DNA from: Sphaerolaimus hirsutus
Lineage: Eukaryota; Nematoda; Chromadorea; Monhysterida; Sphaerolaimidae
DNA length: 64,000 nt
Assembly (NCBI GenBank): GCA_964036195.1
Contig: OZ038458.1
Coordinates: forward strand, 20,411,832-20,475,831
Direction: 5' to 3'
The position numbers and the translations under genes were made by a program. Positions 36,901 through 48,900 of the stretch are shown here, one piece after another. Each line of letters opens with the position of its first letter. The stretch's first letter is position 1. A model generated the notes under the pieces. That model searched no databases. It was not told where the DNA came from and worked only from the letters and a program-made list of their open reading frames with translations.

Positions 36901-39900
36901 CGGGGCGGATCACTAATTGTAGGCCAATCATCGCCATCAATTTGATACTGCAAGAGCACATTTAGCAAATGCAGCAATTTCTGTCGTTCGGTGCGCTCAA
37001 CCCATAATTCGACGACCGGCTCCAGTTCCGCTCGCGTATATTGCGACATGGCGGAAAATGTGTAAGGTCACTAAGGCTGCACAAGCACAATTTAGTGCAA
37101 AGATGGTGCAGGAGTGGCCAAGCACAACTGGAGTTGGCGTAGGACAATACTGTGCCAAAAATCAACGAAAATCCAATATTAATAAGTAGGTGCAGAAATT
37201 GGCACAATAGTGGCCAACTGCAATTGCAACCAGAAATGTGCAGAACAGGTGCACAATTGGTCTAACGCGACATGGCACCCTGAGTAAAATGCGGCAGTGG
37301 TTGGCTGTTATTGCGCCAAAGTTTCACACGGCGCAGCACCTAGGTGCAAAGATGGCGCCCTGCGACCAGCGTGTGGGCGTGCAGCACTTCGCGCTGACTT
37401 GGCGGAAAAACAGTCCGCACGGCCCCAGTGGCCAAATGCGCAATACAATTCCGCTGGCCCCAGTGGCTCAGCAGAAAACCTTAAGTTCCCAGTCAGCCCC
37501 AGTGGCTGATCGGATCAACGCATGGCGGTGGCGCGGCGCCTCGCTGGACATTTGCTGGCCCCAGTGGCACAGCGAAAACCGTTGGGTTCGATCAGCCCCA
37601 GTGGCTAATCGAGTTGAAAAACCGGCGCGAAGCGTCGTCACTATGTCGCTAGCCCCAGTGGCAAAGCGACACTAAAAACGATTTCGATCAGCCCCAGTGG
37701 CTGATCGAAGCGAGCGCTTGGCCGCGCAGCCCCAGTGGCTGATAAGCGGCCGGCCGGCGGGTGCGTTGCGGCGCCGCGTCAGGTGCGTCGCCGCGCCTCA
37801 ATAAAATGTCGCTGGCTCCAGTGGCTCAGCGACAGCAAAAAAACGTTATTTTCCGGTCAGCCCCAGTGGCTGATCGGAAACGCAGAGTGGCCTGGCGATC
37901 AGAAGCCCGGGATCGAAAATCTGGGAGCGAAATCAATCGCTCCCAGTACAGTCACCATGTTACGGCCGCGTAGTTGCGGTCGTTGATTTTGCTTGGTGGG
38001 GGTTGTTTTTTGGATGGACGGCGGCCCTAATAACACTCTTAAAAGTGCTCGAGCGGGTGCCGAGTGAAAAACATGCCAAATCCAATTTTCAAATGTATTC
38101 CGGCGCTTTTTATTTAGCGAAATTGGGTTAACATTTTAAATAGAAAATCGGGGGCGAAAATAGGTAGATTTAAGGGAAAATAACGAGTCAAAATATTGAA
38201 AACATTGACTGCCAGCCGATGGAAAAAGTTGGCTGGCGATGGAAAGAAAAGGGGGCACATCTCAAATGCCTAAAAAACGCACACAATAGAAAGCGATGCC
38301 CTTGTGCGCGGGCACTTATTTAGGTCACACGCAAAGTCGCAAGGCTACGCGGCGCGTGTGAAACATGAGCGAGGGGGGCATGAAACACGTATTTTGAACC
38401 TACAGTAAGAAATGAATAGAAATAGTCCTAAAACAAATGGCGCCGTTACCGCGGCATAACAGAACAAAGTCGGTCCAATTTGAACACTTTCCACATTGAA
38501 CTTATCCTCTCCCCCATGAGATGGTAGATAAATTTACAACATGTTTTCAGACACCGGTGTTCCGCGGTCGCCGTCGCCGAGCGACGATGCCGAGGCCCTA
38601 GCCGAGCTGGCCGCCTCTGCCGCCGGCCCCGACGCGACTGCAGACGACGGCGACTCGGCGGCAGGACGGCAGCACGCCGCCAACAGGTGTGCCTTGCTTT
38701 CCGGGCAGCGCGACAATGCTCACGTGCAGACACTGAGCGCTATACAGACGGCGTTACCGTATTTTGATGAGTGAGATCATGTGAAGAATTACGGAGAATT
38801 TCACCCATGGTGCGACTAGGGTTGGAAAAAAAAACGTTTTTTTTTAAAAGCTCCGTAATATGGCCCTGGGTCAATATATATAGGTATATCAGACAAGTGA
38901 CTTATACTCTGTTATGTTATATATGACCATATAATGACCGTGGAGCCATGGGATAACATTATAAGCGGTGATTTGTGTCAAAAATATCCATTTTTCGTCG
39001 ACATATTGTTCGTATATCGCCTTATAGTCGAATGATCGTGACTTCAAGTGAAGTTTGGCACGGAATAGTGATCAAACAAGGTTATAAAAGGAGGTTGTTA
39101 CTTTCGGAGTGATGTTACACACTGTGGAGGTACATGGAAGCACATTACCTGAATATTATATACTACAGCAACATATGACGGCTTTTTTACCAATGTTAGC
39201 ACATAGAAATGGATGCTTTGATACTCAAAATGCCACAGAACCAATGAAAACAACCACCAATGTCAATTTGTGTGTGAAATTGCGCGCTTGCGCGCAAAAA
39301 TTTTGCAAATTACCTAGTGCATAGTACTAAAAATTTCGACCGATGTTTTTTTTAAAAAAAACGTTTCGGTCCTCGTGTTTGTTTTTTTTAAAACGTGTTT
39401 AAAAAAAATAAATAAAATGTTTAAAAAAACATCGGCCAACCCTAGGTGCGACCAATGTAATGTGATGAAAAAATGGCACACTTTATCGCCGAATTTATCA
39501 CTTTGTATTCATCAAATTCTGGCAAAATCGTGTGCAAAGTAAATAGATGTCTCGTGGGCCTAGTAAAGTTCCCATCAGTGGACTATGAATACATGCGCAC
39601 AGACCGCCGCCGGCGGGCAGCCGTGCGCGCACGCAGTGGATCGAGAAGATGATGCACGAGCGCAGCCAGCTGGTGGCCGACTTGCAGCAGCTCAACGCCG
39701 CCGAGCCCACCATCGAGAAGCAGCGACGCATCCTCAAGCAGCTAGAGACCATGCTCTACAGGTGCGGCCGCGGAGGGTCCATTTATTGCATTTGATTTAT
39801 TTCAGCGTGTACGCGGATTTACGAAGCCAGTCCCGCACCCTGTAAAATAAATACTTCTGGGATTAGTCTCTAAAGAAATGAGAATGAAATGCAAATACAT

Positions 39901-42900
39901 TCGCACTGATGTCCAAAGAGCCTTCCAATGTCTCTAGGGTTCAAACGATATGACTTTTCAAAATCGATATTCGATATTTTTTCAAAATTTTCGATATCGA
40001 TATTCGATATTTTTTCTGAAACTCGATATTCGATATCGATACAATATGGAACCTCGATATCGATATTCGATATTCGATATTGAAAAATGGTTGATATTCG
40101 ATATTTCGATATTTTCGATATTCGATATTGCGATATGCTTTTGGTATAGCAAGGCATATTTCAAGTGGCATATTGTATTTTCATGTGGGTGCACACATGT
40201 TTAATCATCTCTTTAGTGAAATTTGAATGGTGCGAGTGATTTTTACAAGCTTTACATCATTCAATGGTAGAAAATAGAAGAAAAACATGATGAATCAAAG
40301 TGTATCAGACAAATAACAATTGGTAGATATTACAGTTCATCCTAACCTAATTGCTTAAGGGCATGTTGCAAAAAAAGTATATCAGCGTTTTCTGGCTTCA
40401 GATTTAGCACTCCAACAACAATGACATTATAAATACTGTACTTTTACTCATCAAATACAATACTCTAAGCACATCAGATCAACCATAAACATCTCAAAAT
40501 GAAAATGAAAAGTAAATTTGGGGACACAATACAGGTTCGATATATCGAAAAAATGGTCGATATTCGATATTTTTTCAAAATTTTCGATATCGATATTCGA
40601 TATTAAAAAATGGTCGATATCCGATATTTGATATTCGATACGATATATCGTTTGAACCCTAAATGTCTCCAATCACATTCCCCACGCAGAGAGTTCCGCC
40701 GCGACATGGTGAACAAGTGGCGCAAGCAGTCGCGCAAGGCGTCCTTCTTCCGCGACCAGCTCGGCCTGTCCGTGCAGCCGGCTGGGGGCCGCGGCGCCCG
40801 CAGACGCCCCACTGGCTCGCCCGACGTCAAGCTCGTCAGACACGAGTCCGTTGAGCAGCGGCCGCGCGGCGTGTCCACCAGACGCTCGGTGAGTAACTCG
40901 TTGTGTAAGAGACTGTGCCACTGCGCTAATTTTGTGGCACGTGCAATGATGGGGACTATTTTTTGGAAAAAGTGAAAAGTTTTTTGAATTTTTTTCAATG
41001 AATACATATCTGTGTTTTGTTTGAGGTTTTTATCAAAAAAAACGTCTGTGTTTCTGTGTGAAATAAAATACAGAGAAGAAACTCAATCACTTTCTGTGTT
41101 CATGTCTGAAAGAAAATACGGAGAAACTCAAACAAACTCAAAGACTTTCTCTGATCTGAACGTGATTGTTCCCATCATTAACCACACGGCGGCCATGCCG
41201 TACCAGATGTCGGTGGACGTGTCGGCGCCGGCGGGTCGTTCGCGCGGCGGCAACTCTGCGGCCAAGGGCGCCCGCCTGGCGCCGATCCTGTCGCGCGAGT
41301 CGAGCAGCGAGGTGGACGAGTCGGCGGGCAGCAGCGAAGGCCGCCGCGCCGGCGGCGGAGTTTTCGTGCGCAGCGACGACGACAGCGACGTGGAAGTGAC
41401 CATGGATATGGATGACTGCAGCGAAAGGTGATTGGCTCGTGTTTCGTGCCCGCATGGACTTGATACTATTCATGCACAGCGTATTCATGTTTTTATTGGC
41501 GGTGTGCCAACAATACTCATGCAATCAACATGCAATGCATTCTCTTGCATTTTTATGTTTACACCTTTCGTCTATTTTTGTGTGAGTAATGTCGGCACAT
41601 TGCCAATTTAAACTGTGCTTGCACAAACTTAAGTCATCTGATTCTGATGTCAGATCGACTGCGGGACGGTCGGAAGGCGCCGCGACGGCACCAGTGGAAG
41701 CACCTGCCGTCGATCTGTACATCGATATACGACTGGAAGTGGAGACTGGTGGGTGCTTTTTTGTTTCTCACATGGTGAATATTTACGTGTACTGGCTCGG
41801 GTTGAGGCGAATGGTGTTTAAAATTTCAAAAGAAACAATGAAAGTCAAGTGTCACGGTAAAAAATTACCGTATTTCCTCGAATTACACCCCGGTTAGGGC
41901 GTATTTTTTCTGAGTGAAAACATTTTGAGGGGGGAATAAACGAGAGGGCGGGTTTATAAATTCATAGTGTCGATTTTGAGGGGGGGTATTTCGAGGAAAT
42001 ACGGTAAGTATGCTCATTCATTGAAGAAAGTGAAATCACAATGAACCCAAATTCAGTCGGGTTGAGTTGTCACGAATTTTGATGTCGACTAGTGTGTGTT
42101 CACTGTTGGTCCCTTCACTGTTTCAACTCCACGAGCGCCCGGTCGCAGGCGTGTGCTGTCTGCGCACGGTGGACCGGGCGGCGGGCGAGTCTGAATCGTC
42201 GCAGCAACCGGCGGCGGGCGGCGGGCTGCAGCCGCTGAGTCGCCTCGCCAGCGCCGGCACGCTGGGCAACAAACGCACCAACAGCAGCACGGCGCTCGGC
42301 CCCGGCGCGGGGCAGAGGTACAAGTACAGGTGAATTTTTTGGGTGTCTGGGCTAGTTTGATCCGTGTGATCACTTTTTCAAGCTGTTTCATTTGTTTTCA
42401 CAACATTTTTTAATTGTTTTTAAACTGTTTTTTAAATGTTAATCAGATTTTTAAAAAAATCTGTAATTGATGGCCCAAAATTATGGTGCTCACCTTAGTA
42501 ACTAATCGGGATTGCAAGACTTGCCCCCACCCAGAGCAATCTCTTCATATTTGATGGACCTTTAATGTATCTCTATACAAATGCCAAAAACGTCCATTAC
42601 AAGTAAAATCGTGGCGGGCAGTTATAAATGTGTCAATTGCGGGCCTCGACTCGACTCAGGTCGGGCGCGGGTCAAGCGGGCGGGCAGGCGCAGCAAGTCA
42701 CCAGGTGGATCATCCCCGGGCTCAGCGTGCGCTCCTACTACGCCAGCGTGTGCTCCGCCGACGGGCTCGACTTGGACCGGCTCAGGGCCGCGCAGCTCGA
42801 TCCCAGGGTTCGTTGCGCTCGTCAGGGGGCACTAACAGACCGTGTAAAATGTCAAATGTCACGTATTGTCATGTAAAATGTCGTCAAATGTGTCAAGGAT

Positions 42901-45900
42901 AAACAAAAAAAGGAATATTTGACATTTTACAGGGCATTTTACATGATTTTGGACACTTCGCATGACATTTGACATTTTACAAGGCATTTTACTGGGTCTG
43001 CGGGTGACCGAGCTTTTTCACTGCCAAGAATAACAAATGTAAAGTACACCGTTTTTATCCGGAATCTGTACGTAAAAGACATTCGACTCGCCGTCCTGCA
43101 TTTTGATACATCTTTGGCCGCGCGCGCAGGTGGTGACGCACATGGCGCAGTCGAGCAAGCGGGCGCACTTCTACATGCTGGCGGCGGTGTCGTCCGTGCC
43201 CGACGAGACTCGCCTCACGCCGCACGTGCTCGACTTCCTGGAGCAGGCCGTCCAGCCCGTCCAGTCGGAGCTGCTCGTGCCGCTCGGCGCACAGGCTGGC
43301 GCCGCGCCAAGTGCCGACCCGCAGCGAAAGACCGGCGCCAAAAGCGACTCAGAAAATGCTGCCAGCGAGCCGGACGTGGCTGCTCTGGCCGCCGACGCGG
43401 CAATACTTGGTGAGCGCGAAGGATTTAGAATTTACGATTGTTAATTCTCCAAGTGACCGTCGCAAACTGTCTGAAATAGTATCCAAATTTGTATTTTTAT
43501 TTGTGTTTTTATAAAACAATCTTTTTTTAAACGGTCGTTAAAAATCATTTTTAACATCGTTAAACGTTACACATATATTTTGTGATGTAAAAGTTTTTTT
43601 TAATTTGAAAATTATTTTAGAATTTCTGAATTTTCGATTTTTTCGTCAAGTGTTTTTGCCGTATTTTTTGCCGTGTTTTGCAGTCCAGTAATCGCGAGAT
43701 TTCTCCGAAAACTCCAAACAAATTCAAATTTCCGTTTGCCATTGTTTACGCGTGTGTGCAGTACACAAGCGCCAGCGCAAAGTGCGCCTTGTCGCCGCTC
43801 GCAGGCGGCAACATCAGCGGGGCGACGCTGCCCGTGGACGTGGTGCTGTTCGCCGTGGTCGAGTCGAGTCGCTTCCGCTTCGAGTCGAACACGCGCGTGC
43901 GCAACACGCCCGCCGCCGACTGCGCCCTGCGCCTGCCCGAGCTCAAGCTCGTCGTCACCAGCAGGAAGTCGGACCTGTCCGCCGTGCCCAATGTTCGTTG
44001 GGTTTTTGACGCACTGATGTCAGTACCGCGTCCTGTTAAGTGTCAAATGTCAAATGTTATGAAAAATGTTATATAAATTTGTCAATTGTCATGCAAAATG
44101 TCGAAATTTCAGTAATAAATTCTTTTCTTCTGATTGACATTTATCATGACATCTGAACCTTGACTTTACACTTTACGGGGCTCGGTACTGCCCCCTGGTG
44201 ACAGTCACAGACCCTGTAAAATGTCATGTGTCGCGTGAAAGACCGTGTAAAATGTCATGTGTCATGTAAAAGACCCTGTAATGTGCCATGTGTATTCAAA
44301 TCTTATTCTCTAGGATCCAAACCTTATGTTTTTTCGTATCCGAATGTTATGTCCAACCGTAAGATTCGGATACAAAACCTTAAGATTTGGATACCGTAGA
44401 ATAAGATTTGGATGACACTTTACCGGGTCTTTTACATGACACATAACATTTTACAGTGTCTGGGACTGGCACCTGGACTCTAGTTTTGTTCAAAATTTTC
44501 TCTGTTACTGTGCACAGCTGGGCGTCGGGGGCGGCGGGCGGCGGCGGCACGGGCACGCGCGCGACGACACGAGCGACGGCGACCTGCTGGCGGCCACGTT
44601 GGCCGGCGGCATCTGCGTGTCCGCCTGCCTGACCGGCTTCTCCCTGTCCATATTCAGTCCGCTCGGCAGCGAGCACAAGGCGGCGCTCGGCGTCGGCATC
44701 GACACCATCACATTGAGTCTGATTCGGTGGGTGTACGGTAATGTTTTTTTTCACATGTCGTTCTTTCAAGGTGTTGATGGAGTGACAAAAATTAACCCCC
44801 CCCCCGCCCTTGAATAACTCCCGCCACTTGAATAACTCCCCCCTTTGATAGTTGGAAAAGATGTTGGATCAATTTAAAAAACAAAACAATTAATGAAGTC
44901 AGACAGACCAAATAAAGCTACGCCTCAGCTGCAAATGCAGTGTAGTATGTGAAACGAAAGATACAAAAGAATATTAGCCTATGTAAGTGACAACATACAC
45001 AGAGTGTAATTCTGAGGAAAAATAGCCCCCCCCCCTCGAATAACTTCCCTCTCCTTTGAATACCCCCCCCCCCTCAAAATCTCTGACGATAAAATCCTCG
45101 TGTGCCTTTGCAGCGGGTCGAGCCAGCTGTCGCTGGAGGGCGACACCGCGGCCGGCTTGGACGACAGCGGCTGCTCCACTCGGTCGGCGCGCGCGCCCCG
45201 CAAGAACTGCGTCAAGTTCAGCCTGCTCGCCTGCGTGGACAGCGCCAGATTCAAGTGCGTCCATTGAGCTTCTAGTGCTTCCTTTGCACGTGAATATGAT
45301 AGTGCCGTGATTGGAGCACTCCCAGATCACGTAGAATGCCTGTAAAATGTAAGATGTCATGCAATAAGTCAAAAGTCATCTAAAAAAGCTTGTCAAATGG
45401 CAAAAAGGTTGCCATTTTACATGACTTTTTGCATGATATTTGATATTTTACACGGTATTTTACAGGGTGTGGGAATGAAGCGTCAAACTGCCCATGTGAC
45501 GCAGGTACGACATGCGGCGACTGCGCGAGCTGCTCTCCTTCCCCAAGGCGTGGTACAGGCGCACGATCATTCGCCAGCTCTTTCTGGGCGACATGACCGC
45601 CGCGCAGCAGTCGGCCGCCGCGCAGAGCTCTGACCCGACTGGCGGCGGCGATCACGGCAGTCAGTTGACCATCCGTGTCAAGTGTCAAATGTCAATTAAA
45701 ATAAAGAAGATAATATATTATTGCAGAACTTTTGAAACTGAGCATGACAATTGAATTGACAAATTTGTGAAACATTTTACATGGCACTTGACAATTTACT
45801 TTACACACCAGGTGCCACTCCCAGACCCTGTAAACTGTAAAATGTAATGAATGTGTCAGTATTATGTAAAATGTCAAATGTGTTTTATTTATGTTTTACT

Positions 45901-48900
45901 GGTCATTTGCCATTTTTAATAACATGTTACATCACTTTTGACATTTTGCATAATATTTGACATTGTACACGGCATTTTACATGGTCTGGTAGTGGCCGCT
46001 CTGATAATTAAAATACACCAGTGGACATGTAAATTATGTACACGCAGCGCCGAATCGCGCCGCCGCCGCGGGTGCGGCCACCCCGCCGACTGCACAGTCG
46101 CAGCAGCAGCAGACGCAGCGCGGCCGCACGGCTGCGTGGGAGGCGACCGTGCTGTTCGCGGTCATGTTCGACGAGCTGAACGTGCAGGCGCACATGTCCA
46201 ACACGATGGGCCTGACCACGTGGGTGACGCGCGGCGCCCTGGCCAAGGGCAGCGTGCAGGTGAACAACAGCGAGTCGCGGCTGTACCGGCTCAAGTGCGG
46301 CCTGGCCGAGTCGACGCTGGCCGCGTCGGGCGGGCTCATCGGCGGGCGGGTGGCCCTGCGCAAGGCGCACGCGGCCGTGCTGCACCGCAAGACCAACGGC
46401 CTGCCGCCAGTGAACCGCGCCAGCGTGCGGCTGGGCAGCGCCGACGCCAGGATCGACTGGATGAGCTACATCACCTTCTTGATGCGCTGCACAAAGCTCG
46501 AGGTGTGTTCCCTGACATGATAACCAATGGGTATGTTTACCCTCTGGACATCTCAGTCTCGCATTACTGTCAATATGAATGTGATTTAAGTCAAAGACTT
46601 TGGGTGAATGCTCACATGCCAATATGGGCGGTGATGTCCAGGGGGTAATGATGTCCACAGCCGCCGAGTGCGCCGCCCCCTTTAAGCGTGCCGTTCCATT
46701 CGCAGCTGTCGGCGGCGGACAAGTGGCGGGTGGCGCGCGACCGCGACCAGGGCGTCCGCTCCGCCTCGGTGGACGTGCAGCTGGCGCTCAACTTCGACGA
46801 CCTGCACCTGATCGTGACCAAGTCCACGCTGGTCGACCTGATCAAGATCGCGCACAAGCTCAGGCAGTTCTTCGAGGAACAGTTCAAGAGCGGTGCGTCG
46901 TGTTTATCGGTGCAATGCGCACTTTGTGTTAATGTACAGGGGTGGGCATCTTCAGTTACCGCTGGAAAAACGCGATAGCTTGAGCTACAGTTGAGCTATC
47001 ACAATGAAATTTTAACACAATAGAGTAGACTCCATAGGACACCTATGCTGAAGTTTGCAACCCAAACGGCCACAGTTTGGAGGAGTTGTGGAACACACAG
47101 TTTTTAGTGTAATTTTGTGACTTCACCCCCCTTATCTCGGGACTGGGGGACTATTCGAGTAAAAAAAGAATTTGGTAGTAGGCGCGACCACAACATACTC
47201 AAAGGGCATCAAAATCGGCTTATGTACGACAGAATGGGACGACACCAACGACCGATGCCCCCCCCCCCTCAAATGCCACCCTCGATTTATCCTATGGGTG
47301 ACGGCAAGTCACAAAATTACACTAAAAACCGTGTGTTCCACAACTCACCCAAATAGTGGCCGTTTGGGTTGCAAACTTCAGAATAGGTGTCCTATGGAGT
47401 CTACTCCATTGTGTTAAAACTTCAGTCTGATAGCTTAACCGTAGCTCAATCTATCGCATTTTCCCAGCGGTAACTGAAGATGCCCACCCCTGTATAAGCC
47501 TGGGAGTGTAGAGAATGAATCATGTTTTTTTTAGAAAATTAATAAAGCTCCTACGCGTTTCACTTAGGAACCCCACGAAATAAATAAAATGACCCTGTGA
47601 TGGATAGGTAGCTGGAGCGTTTGAGATGGGAGTTATCCCCTACTGAAACTCCGCCCCCCTACTGAACCCCCCCCCCCTACTGAACCCGCCGCCCCCCTAC
47701 TGAACCCCCCCTCAACTAAACCCTCCGCCCCCCTACTGAACCCCCCGTACTGTACCCCCTCCAATTGAGCGACTCGCCGCCCGCAGGCATGATCGAGTGG
47801 ACGTTTCCCGAGCGCGGCGCCCTGGCCGGCCGCGGCGCGTCGCAGTACGAGCCCAAGGAATCGAGCAGCTCGCACACGGCCGCGCCCAAGCGCCGCCTCG
47901 ACATCCACAAGTACCACGCGCACTGGATGCAGGCCCTCGACGTGGTCACCGAGATCCAGATGTACTGCAACTTTTTCCCCTTCCCCTATAGAGGTGGGTG
48001 GGTGGTTTTGACATGGGTTGAGATGATATATCGCATCGAGTATCGACTATTTTTCCATTGAATATCGATATCGAGAGTCGATATCGAATATCGAGTTCCA
48101 GAAAAATATCGGATATAGCTATCGAAAAGTCATATCGTCCCGCAACCCTGGTTTGCATACTGTGTGCAATGGATGGATTGGGGGGGGGCGTTCTATTGTG
48201 TGGTCAGACATTTTGGGGTTCTTATGTGTTGTGTGATTGATTTTGAACTCTTTTGAGCATTTTGAGGTTTGGGTTTTATGTATTCATTCAATATTTCTGC
48301 CTTTCAGGTGTAGAAGGTAGTAAAAGGAGAAAATCTATTTTAAATGGCTACCCATTTCTGGCGGTTTAACCCAACCCAATGCAAACAGCTTCAATTGTTA
48401 GCGACCCGGCGCAGGGGTGACGCGTCTGGGCGGCGAGTTGTCGGTGCGCGGCGACGACGTGGCGCTGGCGCTGATGACCGACCGCCCGTCCACCAGCCAC
48501 GGCTGGGCCCTCATCCACGTCAGGCAGCCCAACGTGCACTTCAGACCCACCGCCGAGGTGCGTCCCCCCCCCCCCCCCCGACGCCCCTGGGGCCAGCCTC
48601 GAACCCTGTAGAGTGAATTTACTTGGATAGTTGGCGGTGAAAACCTGAGGAAATTATTTATGGAAAATAAATTGCTAGTTTCGACCCATACTGCTGGACT
48701 ATCGAAAGCAGTAGCAACTTTTTGACATTTTGACATTTTGACATTTGACAACCAAATTTGAACTTTTTGCGTGATATTTGACGAATTGTGTGACGTTTTA
48801 CATGCATTGTGCCAACTGGCCCCAGATTTCGATCTCACTGTTATTCTTTCGACAACTTTTTTTATTATCGTCATCCAGTTCAACAAATCGAGTCTCATTC

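Larger units (their letters stand above)
33667..38461 (-). mobile_element. LTR retrotransposon, complete but without pol
   Basis: Two 504-bp direct repeats (33667-34170, 37958-38461) start TGTTA and end TAACA. They flank a 3,787-bp interior and sit in a 4-bp duplication GAAC (33663-33666, 38462-38465). Transcription runs on the - strand. The interior encodes only gag and a protease-like domain. No reverse transcriptase, RNase H or integrase is present, so it must be mobilised by another element, most likely of the Ty3/gypsy type given gag and the 4-bp duplication. Confidence 0.93.

Noticed and set aside
37416..37880. CCCCAGTGGCTGATCG repeats as a CRISPR array or plain tandem repeat
   Set aside because: Spacing is irregular and only the loop core is constant, while flanks vary in a paired manner, so hairpins are the better description.
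46937..47492. Classification of the palindrome as hAT from its CAGGGGTGGGCA end
   Set aside because: The 8-bp flanks do not match. TA is present on both sides, so hAT is not supported.
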